Assembly: GCF_963678635.1 (NCBI RefSeq)
Contig: NC_087064.1
Span: 1,705,688 to 1,769,687, forward strand
Length of the DNA: 64,000 nucleotides
Source of the DNA: Symsagittifera roscoffensis
Taxonomy: Eukaryota > Xenacoelomorpha > Acoela > Convolutidae
Direction of reading: 5' to 3'
Part shown: positions 46,259 through 57,389 of the stretch, piece after piece
How positions within the stretch are numbered: the stretch's first letter is position 1
Layout of the letters: every line of letters begins with the position of its first letter
Notes under the pieces: model-generated
Told to the model about the DNA's origin: nothing
Seen by the model: only the letters and a program-made list of their open reading frames with translations
Database searches by the model: none
Made by a program: the position numbers and the translations under genes

Positions 46259-48845
46259 CTATACAATCATTGCATAGTACTTTATCCAAATTGGTGCATT
46301 TGGAAAATAAAAGTTTTGTATGAAATTTGAATATGTTTTCTCTGATCCAGAGTGTCCTTTAATGTTTTGTGTATGTGAAATATTAAAAGCTATAAGAATC
46401 ATACTTAGAGGGAGACAGGGAACTGTAGATTCATTTAATTTGTATTCTAGAAGGTCTGTGTTTTCGTTAATTGTTGTATTATTAAATTTTCGAAAATATC
46501 GGAGAAGTGTTTTATTTCCTAAAATAGTTGTATCTGCCTTGATGGGTTTAGTTTTATATTTGTGCCATGATTTTAGTTGTCTAATTACTGGGTCAAGATT
46601 TTGATATTGTTTCAAAGTATTAATTGTAATTTTATCTGTTGGGGGGAGAAAAATGTTTTCTATTTCTAATTTAGATAAAGGAATTGTATCAAGTGGGTCA
46701 TGGAGGTCAAAAACTTGATTTATTGTGTATTTTGAATCGTTTGTTTGTGGTCCTGATAAATTTATTTTATCAGTTAGGTTTTCTTTTTCAATTAATGGAA
46801 AAAGGTCTTTTTTATGCGGGTGTTGTTTTACTCTTTTTGTTGGGTGTTATTTTTTTATCCATTGTGAGTATGGAATTGGTTTGAAAGTTGATGTTCCAAG
46901 TAGATCAACTTCGTAGTGGTTATTTTGGCAATCTAAAGTGTTGTAAATTGTTTATCTGTGATTGTTCAACGTCAGTTTTTACTGCATATTTGCATTCTAG
47001 TCGGGGTGATGTTTCGTTTTCTGCAAGGTAGAATTTTATATTTTTGGGTATTTCTACTGTAGTTTTACGTGTAAGTAATTCAGGTGGTGTATTTCGACTT
47101 AATGTGTCTGGTAATGCAAGATTTTTTCCTGCTGTCCAAACTATATGTAAGTTTGGGAATTTCATTAGAATTAATTGAAATCTATAAACTCGATGATTTG
47201 GATTGGATTTTTGTGTAAAGAGAAAAATGATTGGTTTGTGATCTGTAAATAGAACTGTTGGATGTTTTGATCCAAGTATCAGAAATTCATATTCTGTTAG
47301 TGTATATATTATGGCTGTACATTCTCTCATTAGAGTTGAGAGTCGTAGCTCTGCTTGAGTGAATAATCGAGAATTTGCTGATATAAGATTCATTTTGTTT
47401 GTGCCATTGTGTGATTGTAATAATGCTGCGCCGATGCCAAAATTCGAAGCATCGCACATTGCATAGAATGGTTGATTTGGATCTGGAATTGTATTCGAAA
47501 TTTGTTCAGTTAGGAGTTTTTTAATTTCTTCAAATCGTGCTTGATGTTCTGTGTTCCATTCAAAATTATTTTGTTGTCTAAGTATATTATAGAATGGTCT
47601 TAGGTATAATTGCATTTTATAGACATATTTGCTTAAAAAGTTTAACATTCCAAGGAATTCTTGGATTTTCTTTTTGTTTGTGGGTGGTTGAAGTTTCTGA
47701 ATCGCGTGTATTCGTGATTTCAATGGAGTTATAAAGTTACTTTCGATAATGTGGCCAAGGAATTTTACGCGTGTTAGGAAAAAATTTGATTTGTCTGGGG
47801 CTGCTTTCATGTTTTCGATTTTGAGTATTTGATGATATTGTTCTGAAATTATAAACATTTCGTCTTTCGTTTCTGACTGCATGAAAACATCATCTAAGTA
47901 TGTGATTGCATGTTTCTTGAATATTAGTGGTCAAAAAATTTTACTCATAAAAGCTGAAAAAGCTGCTGGTCCTATTGAAATACCATAGAATAATCTATTA
48001 AATTCGTATCGTTGATTTCCAATAACAAATTGTTTTAATCGTCGTGACAGTTCATCTAGTGGAGTTTGATTGTATGCACTATTCATATTTGCGGTTGTGA
48101 AGTATTTACCGTTTATTTTTGTTAGAATTACTTGAATCGGTTCAATGGGCCAATTACATTTAGTTTCGTCAATTAGCGAATTGAGGTATCTAGCATCTAG
48201 AATGATTTTTAGTGATTTTCCTTTAGCTAAGATTATAACTGGGTTGATAAAGGTGTTACCTTTTGGTTGTTATTCTTTGTTTACTGGTGATACAATTTCA
48301 TATTGTTCTAAAATGTCAAGTAGTCTGTTTACTTTATCTTGTAAATGTATCGGTACTTTACTTGCTCGTTGTTTTTTGAAAACTGCGTCAGGTTTTAAAG
48401 GTAAATGTAGTGGTGAACTAATTTTTCCAACATCAAATTGAGATGTTGCATAAACTGTTGGAAATTTTAATAACAGTTCGGCTAATTTATCGATTTCTTT
48501 TTGTGTTATTTGGGAATGCTGAAAATTAAACATTGCTAGAAACTTTTGTTGTTCTTCCCTATAAAGTGATATTTTAAACGTTGGTTTAAAATATGGTGTT
48601 TTTGTGAAGTAGTCAGTGTTTCTTTTTTCGTTGCTTATTATGTTGTTTATTGATATTTCTTCATCAAGAATTGTTGATTGACATATATCTAGTAATTGTA
48701 GTATATTATTGACTCGATATGCTATTCATTTGTGGGTGAAGTTGTAGCCTTTGTTTCACCGTGTAATGAAATAATATCTGAGTTTGAATGTTTCACGTAT
48801 TTTTTGGATGAAATTGTGATTCGAAAAAATTTATGGGTTGGTTTA
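46259..48845 (-). pseudogene. RT-RNase H module plus truncated integrase, upstream copy
   Basis: The same domain order as the downstream copy. At 48533-48270 is the RT start. Past a stop lie FTTANMNSAYNQTPL (motif A Asp replaced by Asn, codon at 48087-48089), a further stop after MSKIF, and ITYLDDVF. Frame 47882-46920 runs through the tether and RNase H (CDASNFGIG, MRECTAI, FTDHKPI, PDTLSRN). Frame 46615-46259 is the integrase H2C2 region, cut off after its first Cys region at about 46240. Protein identity to the other copy is high, while many DNA differences fall at third codon positions. Confidence 0.92.
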
Positions 48846-48848
48846 AAT

Positions 48849-49440
48849 TCAAGTCTGACATAAAGAGATGTTGCTTTGGTCTTTATCGTACTGGTGGACT
48901 TGTTTGATAGAAAAGTTATTTAAATTTCCTGATAGTGGTTTCAGGTATTTTCGTTCCTGATTGTAAATAGGGTAAAATTTGGAGAAAAATGGTGGTTGTT
49001 TGTTTAATCTTTGAAAGAATGTTAAGGAGTTGTTTTTCGTCCTTGTGTATTTATCTTTTATATGGAGTTTGCTATTCAAAATGTTGATTGTGGGAATATT
49101 CTTAGTTATAAATGGTATGCCAATGATACTGTTTTTTATGTCTGTAATGTGAAATGTTTGTTTAAATGGTTTATTGAGTATTTTATTTTGTTTCATTGTT
49201 CTAGTGGGAACAAGGAAAAATTGGATTTTTCCGTAATTTACTAATGTTGATCCTTGTGCTGTTGCTAATTTTCTGGCGGTCTTTAAAGGTGTTAGGATTG
49301 GGTGTAACAATTTGATTTCATTTCAAGTAGGGATGTTAATAATATTTGATTCTGCTCCTGAATCAATTAAAAATCTATTTCAAGATCGGGTGGTTGAACT
49401 TCTTTACTTTTTGGGCTTTCTAAGAGAAATGGGATTGTCC
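48849..49440 (-). pseudogene. Retroelement protease region, frameshifted
   Basis: Near 49365-49320 the sequence reads FLIDSGAESNIINIPT, the DSGA active site of an aspartic protease, in a frame shifted relative to the upstream end of gag-pol (stop at 49367). Frame 49310-48849 continues with KTARKLATAQGSTLVNYGKI and the second family block NSIIGIPFI (the ILG/IIG motif before the C-terminal helix). It then passes into the linker before RT (TFFQRLNKQPPFFSKFYPIY). The same linker recurs at the start of the downstream RT module near 46200. Confidence 0.8.
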
Positions 49441-49599
49441 AAATTTTTTCTCTTGGCCATTCTTTTTGTATATTTTGGTAAATGTGCTTTGTACTTGAGC
49501 GTTGTTTTTCGTTATTGACTACTGTATTTATTTCGTTTACATTCTGTTCAATTGATATATCGTTTCTTGTGGGTCTAGTATAGTAGTATAGTGGTTTAC

Positions 49600-50690
49600 C
49601 AGAGCTGTTATTACTATGTATTTTTTTGTTTGGTAAATTTTGATCCTTTTTCATGTGTTGGTAGAATGGTTTGTTTGGTTTCTTTGTACTTTTGTGGTTT
49701 ATTTTGGTTATCTTGTTGTTTCTGTCTACATTTGGCAATGCTATGTCCGTATCTTCGACAATAATTACACCATTTCTTGAAAGATAGTTTACCTTTTGAA
49801 TTGGGATTTTTCTTATATATGTTCAAAATTTCAGTGATTTTTTCAGTTAGGTCTACATCTGAATACCTAATCAGCTAAAATAAACAACATCTGAATCGTG
49901 TATGTTGTTTATTTGTGTGGTATTTGTTTCGATTCTATTAACGTATTGTAGTTTAAGATTTTCCGTTTCTTCAAGTTTCATTGTGATTTCTGCTTGTTCT
50001 AATTTGTCGACTAGTTTTCTGAAATCTAAATCTGGTTCTCGAATTGATGAGGGATGTGATGCTTTCTTTTTTATAGCTATTTTTCTGACTTGGGGTGTTA
50101 GAGTCATCATTAAAATTTCTGTCATTTTCGTGTTTTTATAATCATGAGTGTTTAGTGAACATGCTTTTCGAACTAGTGTTTCGATTCTAACTGCCAATTG
50201 TTTAATTGTTTCGTTTGGTAGTCTGCGAATTTCATTGCATAAAACTCTTTGGTGTTGTTTATTTTTTTCAGAATCAAACATTTTTGAAATATCTTATGTA
50301 AATTTTTTCCAATTTGTTTTTATATCTATTGGTAAAACTGAAAATCATTTCTGAGCTGTGCCATCAAGTGCTGTTTGAATTAACGCTGTGCGTCTATGTA
50401 TCCAATTTTGATGGAGTGGTGTATTAATTGGTTCAGGTCCGATATTTAAAATTAAATTTGCTGTGACTGCATTTAAATAGTCTTCTACAGAATATTCAGG
50501 GTCTGTGCCTGTGAATACCATTAGTGGTTTATTTGATGTTATTGATGATCCACCCATGAGGTATGGATTCATAGTCATTTGTAGTGATTCTGCGGCATTT
50601 GGCATTTGTAAAAAATTTGTCAGTTGGTTTTTTGTTATCTCATGTTGTTGCAAATAATATGGTAGTGGTATTTCGTTTTGCATTTGCGTT
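49600..50690 (-). pseudogene. Retroelement Gag capsid and CCHC nucleocapsid
   Basis: Frames 50683-50345 and 50281-49871 give a retrotransposon Gag capsid: VFTGTDPEYSVEDYLNAVTA, then TALIQTALDGTAQKWF, a stop near 50310, and KQHQRVLCNEIRRLPNETIK, the typical helix block. In the next frame, 49826-49614, comes one zinc knuckle CNYCRRYGHSIAKC (C-x2-C-x4-H-x4-C) in a basic context. Several frame changes separate them from the protease. Confidence 0.88.
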
Positions 50691-51655
50691 GGTTTATAAT
50701 AATCAGTATTTGCTGGATTTTGTGATTAAAAGTTATTATTTTGAGGTGCGTAATTTGATCTAGGTTGTCGCATGTGTTGTTCTCGTGTGAATGGTTCAAA
50801 AATATCTGGTTGATTTACGTGATAAGATTGGAGTCTTTGGTTTTGAAAATTTTGTTGATGGTTTTGGTCATGAAATTCGTCATCATCTGATGAATGATAA
50901 TTAGAGGTATAGTAAGGTGTTTTTTGTTTATATTGATATGGTTTTTTACGATTTTTATTCTGTTGAAAAAATGGATAATTTTCACTTGGGTCTGTTGGAA
51001 TACGTAGGTTATCATTAAAATTTACGAAATTTGATGTGTGTTGTTGGGGATTTTGTCGTTGTGAAAATCAACGATTTTGCTGATTTGTACGAAGAGGTTT
51101 AGATGTTTGCGATCTATTTACTTAATTATAATTGTGTTCTGCAAAATTACTTCTGGTGAATATTCTTTGTTTTTGCGGTGGTTTCGTCATTGGTCTAAAT
51201 GTTTGGTAATCCATATGTGAATATTTTGGAGCAACCGAGGGTTTAACTGTAGATTGTAATGGTACTTGGGGTAACATTGAAGTCTTTGGTTTTGACGTTG
51301 TAAGATTTGGATGTATTGGTGAAATACTCTGTTGTGTGTTTGTTACAATTGTTTCAACTATTTTTTCATTTATAAAATGTGATGTTGTTTGAATATCTTG
51401 TTGTGTAAGATTTCTAGTTCCATTTAAATTTTCTTGTTGTACAAAAGTTGAATTTGAACTATTATTTTGTCGTCTATCAGGTAAAAATGAATTATAGTTT
51501 AAAGATGTTGCATCTATTGTTAGTGGGATTACTTTTATATAATCTTTGTGGATAGTTATTGTACTGATTGCTTGACTTGAGATGTCTATTGGAATGTTCA
51601 GACATAATGGTTGAGACCATTCAGGGTCCCAAACGTAATCTGATTGTTCGGCATA
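50691..51655 (-). pseudogene. Retroelement Gag N-terminal region
   Basis: Leftward translation gives an open stretch of about 175 codons from 51655 to about 51120 with no Met at its start (it reads in from YAEQSDYVWDPEWSQPLCLN). A Gln/Asn/Pro-rich stretch to the capsid follows, with stops near 51120, 51065 and 50727. The frame is cut at 51655 rather than starting there, which suggests the insertion is 5' truncated or rearranged at that point. Confidence 0.55.
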
Positions 51656-53150
51656 TCAGCTAAGCATTCCACGCTGCCCTATGATTTAGTCATTTGTTTG
51701 AGGATTCTACCACAAAATATCAAAGAAAAGTGCCTTGTTGCGGATAACAGTACAAAACCAATTACAGCTTGACGTATTGCAGAATACGCCTTCCATTCAC
51801 ATCTGCTCAGTTCGGCTTCCTAAAGAACTGGCCATCCTTGTTGTTCCGACCACTTGAAAAATGTAGAGGAACTTTGAATTCGGGTGTGTTTTAGTTCTTC
51901 TTTTTCTATTTTCCACACGAAACCAGGTACCACAAATACTCATCGGAATTGATGCGAACAATTATTGTGAAAAATCCAAAAAAAATCCGCTGTTGAGAAA
52001 AATTAGTTGAAATTTTTTGATTTTTGTCTAATTTCGAGCGAGTAAAGCAAGCGAGCAACCTTTTGTATGATTAATTTAGACAGTTTGCAATAGTTTATTT
52101 AAGCTGAAATTCAGTTTTACGAATTTTATTTGTTTTTTTTTGAATTTTACTTGTTTTTTGATTCGATTTTCTTCAAAATCTGCTGTCCAGTTTGCCTGTT
52201 TTTCGATGACTGTCAATTATGCCTACATTAGAGTTTTCAGATGCTTTTATTGCAGCACGCAGAAAAAACTACACTAATTAGAAAGAAAAAAGTTCGTGTT
52301 TGTTAAGACTATGGTCAAAACATTCTGTGATACTGGCTTAGTAACTGGCTATATTTGTTCACGTTTAATTGAATTGAACTTTGTACATTTTTATTCGGCG
52401 TAATCTTTTAAATTGTCGAACCACTGTAATTTGCAAACATGATGTAAACAACATGATGTATAACCACCGTGTTTTTGTAGTTCACTTTTTTCTCATTGTA
52501 AGATTTTTAAAATTTACGCACATATTGAAGAAAGTATAGAAACTTAACAAAAACGCTGGTTTCATTCTACAAATCTTCTACATTAGTTGAGCAAGAAAAA
52601 AATTTCTTGATCATTCAAGTGTCTCATTTTTTTTAGCTTTAAAAAGTGTCGTTCTTTTAGAAGCTATTCGCAAATATTCCAAAACGCCTTGGCAAAATTG
52701 ATTGTCGTTAAAACTTTTAGCGTAAAAAACCTATTCGACGGTCAAATACAGTCGAAATAATCTTTTTTCTTAATCGAAAATATATCTGGATTGAACTCAG
52801 TCGAAACGTTTTCTCCATTAAACACAGACGATAAGTTTTATCTCAGTCGACATTCGTCTCGGTTGAAAAAACTCCCTGTACAAACTCATTCGAAAATTTT
52901 TGCCTGGGTCGAATTTGGTCGAAATGTTTTTCCTTTGTCGAGCGTAGTCGAAACATAGACAGTTAGAGTCGAGTCGATCGAAACATAACAATTTTTGGTC
53001 AAGTCGATCACAAACCATAGGTGACTTCTTTAAACATAAATCTTCAGTGCAGTTTAACATCTTCAATGAAGAAAAGAAAAAAGCCACAGCATAGTTCATC
53101 TAAATTTGCCTTGAGAAAAATTGGAATTTGTCTTCGAATCTCGGAAAACC
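51656..53150. other. Intergenic; degenerate GTCGAA-rich repeat
   Basis: No gene is seen. About 52725-53010 contains many imperfect copies of an AGTCGAAA-like core (for example near 52751, 52799, 52916, 52947, 52979) spaced roughly 30-50 bp apart. A segment at 51840-51905 resembles 9985-10070. Confidence 0.45.
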
Positions 53151-53154
53151 TTTA

Positions 53155-53465
53155 TAAATGTAGCGAGGGATGGGTTTCGGGGTCGGGTGTTTGTTGTGTA
53201 CGCTCTTCCTCCTTCAGCGTTTCGACCCCTCACCGCCGAAAGAGTACCCCCTTTAGTATTATTTTATTATTTTATGACATCAATTTTTGGTCGACTGAAC
53301 CTAATTTTGTCCAAAGGCGCCTTTGGCGCCAATATATACTAATTTTGAAAGGAAAGGGGCGCCAAAACACGCAATTTTTTGGTCGAAATTTTCAGAAAAG
53401 TGCCCAAAAACTGCTTTTTGACCTGTTTTTTTTTCTTCTAAATTTGCCTGCGGAGCCTGTTAGCC
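53155..53465. mobile_element. Degraded copy of the hAT-like MITE
   Basis: Co-linear with the left and middle part of the element at 54361-54779: a C-rich TTCGACCCC block, ACATCAATTTTTGGT, AAAGGCGCCTTTGGCGCC, AATATACTAATTTTGA, a block with TTTTTTGGTCGAAATTTTC and AAATTTGCCTGCGG. The terminal CAGGGGCGGAT ends are lost. Confidence 0.75.
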
Positions 53466-53728
53466 TGTTTGTTTTGATAGCCTGTTTGTTTTGTTATCTG
53501 GCTCAAAAGTACTGATTAAACTAATTTATTAGGTTTGAATGTTTTAAGGCTCATGAAATACATCTGAAGAAAGTTTTCAAGATTTGGCAATGAAAGAATA
53601 GTCATCGATTCATTATCATTATTATGAATAAATTATTGCACTTATAAATATGTAAATTGTACAATGCAGCATAAAAATAAGGTAACGTCGATTCAGTTAA
53701 GAAAGATTCTTTGATTTATTTCTTCATT

Positions 53729-56700
53729 TTAAGGCGACTGACTTCCATTGGCGTTGTGCGAAGCGTTAGTCAGTTGCGAAAGTAGCGCTAGTTGTGCCGC
53801 TGTTGCCGGCGTCAACGGGACGCCCGCTTGGGCTCCGGGGATCATCAAATGATGATTTTCGGATCCGTTCGCCGAAAGAGAATGATGGTGTTGCTGCATC
53901 ATTGCACCGCCAGACCCCGCGGCCGAGTGCATTCCGGCGCTATATATAGCCTGGATCTCTAACAGTTGTTGTGGGGTCATACCTCCCGCCTGCATTCCGC
54001 CGGCATGTTGCGGCATAGCAGAGGCGGCGCTGTGAGCAACAGAGGCATGCATGGCAGCTGTCGGGACACCTCCGCCACCCGGGTGTTGATTGTGGCCCTG
54101 CTGGTGGTGTAGCGCGGCTGCCAGAGCGAGTTGCTGCTGTTGCTGATGTTGTTGTTGCAGTGCTGCTATCGCGAGGTTCTGTTGCAACATCAGAGCGGCC
54201 GCCGCAGTCATTTGGTTGAGGTTTTGACCTGGGTACATGTAGTTGCCATGCATTCCCCCTAGAGCCGCACCGTGCATTCTGAAAACAAAATATGCATCAT
54301 TAGATTTCTGCTACTAATCAAAATCTGAGTTTTAAGATTGTCCTTTAAATTGCATGCATACAGGGGCGGATTTAGGGAGGGGGCGGGGGGTGGACGAACT
54401 CCCCCCTCAGGGATTCGACCCCCTGCCGACCCGAAGGGTCCCCCATTGTACTATTTTGAGATATCCATTTTTGGTGATGGACCCTAAAGTTTTTCTAAAT
54501 GCGCCTTTGACGCCAAAATATACTAATTTTGAGGGGGAGCGCGCGCCGAAAAAATGTGATTTTTTGGTCAAAATTTTCCAAAAAGTGCTTAAAAACGCCT
54601 TTTTTGGCCAATTTTTTCAAAATTTTGCCTGCGGCACAGAAAATTTGGTCAAAACAGGGACTTTTTAGTACTTTGGGAGAGCTCGAAAAATCAATTTGGT
54701 CGACATAAAAAAAGGTCGACAAAATTTTTGAAATTTTTTGAAAATCCACCCCCTTGAGAAAATCATAGATCCGCCCCTGCATGCATACCACCTTTGGCTT
54801 TGACCCAGTTTACATTCACATGTTTTAAAAAGAGCAGGTGAGTCCACAAATGGGCAATTTGTTCCAAATTTCTCAGGCGCGGATTTTGGCTGTCCTCGAA
54901 CCACCGACCTTCGACTGCGTGAAGAAGAAGTTGCCAAGTTCACTGCCGCTTTTAATAAAATCTCGTCAGTTGTGGTCTGGAGCTGATGAAGATTATCTTA
55001 CCCAATATGGTGGCCATGATGCCCCAGAAGTCCAGGAGAAGTTGGAGTGATTGCACCCGGTCTCAGACCCAGAGCCGCCAAGTTAGTGTTGCCTACAGAC
55101 AAACAAAACAACATTTATGACGTCATAGAAGCAAACTAGAACATAAATCTCTACATACTTCAATTATGTCTACTGTGAATGTTAAAAGCCAATTCATAAG
55201 TTTTGTCATAAAGCGATTTTTTTTGTTTCATTTTTTTAAGCGTTTGTCTTTCATTTTTTTTCGATACTGTTAGGTCTTCAGGACTGAACAAAAGCACTTT
55301 ATTTGACATTAATTGCACAATCAAAACAACCATAGTTTTTATTGCTCAAACAAAACACGAAAACAAAATATTCACATTTCAACACATCAAATCAATTTTA
55401 TCATCAGCACAAAGACATTATCGTGTGAAGTGATATTAGCATGAAAAGAAGCTATCACAACCACTACAAAAAACTTTATTTTTGGCTGAAATGTCCTATG
55501 AATTATGAAGTTTTTTCACAAAAAGAAAATAAAATGCCTCTTTTCAAAGAAATAGCGCAGTGTATTTCCTAGTTTAATTTATGAATTTGCCCGTACTGTT
55601 TTTCAACCGGTAGTAAATATCTTCAGCGAAAAATGTGCCGGCTTAATTTTTGGAAAAGCTTGGCTCTGTCAAAATCAGGTGTTTGAGATTAGCCTGGTGC
55701 CTGAATATTTTAGACGTCCCCGAAAAGTCCCTCTGAAACAACTCTGTTCCCGATAAAACCTCATGTGAACAATTTCAGACCACGTAGAAGTATTAAATGC
55801 AAGTGGTTTCTTGCGGTGCAACGTTTCGCCATTGATCCCGTAAATTCCATTCAAAATACCAGAAGTTGAAATCCAGTTTTAGGGGTCGAAAAGCGGTGCA
55901 AAGCAAAGCCAACCGTCTTCTTTTCCGAGACAACTTTCCCTAATTTGAACGACTGCTTACTTAATGAATAGTTTTTCACTCAAGCAGCATTTAATCATCT
56001 AGAGCTTGTTTTTTTTTTTGGGGGGGGGGAGTGGTGGGAGAGGGATGGTAAGTGCTTGGCTAATGCATCCATACCCTGACCAACCCACCAAACACATAGT
56101 ATTTTCTGATTTTCTGCTAACTTTTATAAGCCATCAACCCCCCCCCCCCCCCCCCCCCACTACTATCCCCCAATCCGATCGATCACCGTTGCCCCATCTT
56201 GACAAAAAAAAGACATAAACTTGTTCTCAAATATGTGCATAACTCGCAGCACTAAATATGGACCCATACTTGTCTACTCTCAAAAACTAATGTGACAACT
56301 AGTTTTTTGAGGTTTTTGGATCACGTTAACAAAAAAGAGAGGCGATTTATTTTGAGTCAACTGATTTGCTCATGTTTTAAACAGCAGGTGAGTCCACAAA
56401 TGTGCAACCAAAACAGTAGAACAAATGGGAAGTTCTAATTAAGGGGGAAATGATTGGAAGACTTGTTATGGTTTATTGTTTGTTAATTTGATCCAAAACT
56501 CTCTCTCTTTTCCAACAAACAGAGCATTAATGCAAAAAAGACTCGGTGTATTAAATAAAAAACAGCAGCCGAATAAATTGACACAATAGAAAAATTAAGC
56601 ACGAAGTTTGTTAAAATGGCTGTGATTAAATAAGTCAAATCAGTACAATTCAATCAAAACAAGGTCAAATTACATCAACAAAACCAACCAACTCATCAAC

Positions 56701-57351
56701 ATTAACTCTCAAGAAATCTCTCAAAGGTCAAGTCAAGTTCAAAGAGCACTTCACTTTATTTACCTCTTGCAAAATTGATTGCACAACTGTTACGTCAAAC
56801 CTGTTCAATATAAAAAATTAACTTATTCCTCATTTTTCATCAAAGTTTATTTTTTTTTCGAGTAAAAAGACAATAGTTTGAAGCTTGCTTTAGTTATCAT
56901 TTTTTTGATAATCATGAAAGTTATTTTTCATTCTGACTTTTCTTGCTTCAGAGATTAAATCTGGAAAATGACTTAACAACTGTTGTTAATGATCTCAAAA
57001 TAGAAAGTAAGACTTAGTTAGTAATGGAACTGTGACTTTGAGGCCTTACTTCCCGAGAAGCTGCTGCTTCGTGGCTTCTGGCCCAGAAAAGCCAAGTTCA
57101 CATTTGCCTTTCGGCCGTCAATGTAGGGGTTCGGATCCTTGCACGCTTCATCCGCTCCCTTCCGATCTTTCAAGGTCACCTAAAACGGATCAAATCAGAT
57201 GGATCAATATCGCTCGATTTTTGCACGCAAGATGATCATTTAAAATTGTTTTTCCATGAGGGTTTTTGATCTTATTTCTCTACCATTCTTCTGCTGATCT
57301 GATTTTGTTGTGATCATCGGAACTTTGAAGACCCATTTTGATGTTTAATAT

Positions 57352-57389
<38 letters not shown>

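Larger units (their letters stand above)
36698..51655 (-). mobile_element. Env-containing Ty3/gypsy-type retroelement, degraded
   Basis: In 5' to 3' order on the - strand: gag (about 51650-49600, capsid and one CCHC knuckle), protease (about 49420-48980), a first RT-RNase H module (48840-46640) with the start of an integrase (46615-46259), a second RT-RNase H module (46240-44163), a complete integrase order (43462-42236), env-like frames (41900-38916) and an extra 3' ORF (38847-36698). All parts carry stops or frameshifts. The 5' side ends abruptly near 51655 with no LTR recognised. RT and tether motifs match the Ty3/gypsy group. Two diverged RT modules in one insertion are unusual. Inactive copy. 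Confidence 0.93.

Noticed and set aside
45275-48441. Plus-strand frames opposite the RT modules
   Set aside because: They recur in both modules simply because they are antisense to the conserved RT.
35006-51700. Complete LTR pair for the retroelement
   Set aside because: No matching terminal sequence was found at the 51.65-kb side; calling LTR limits would be guesswork.
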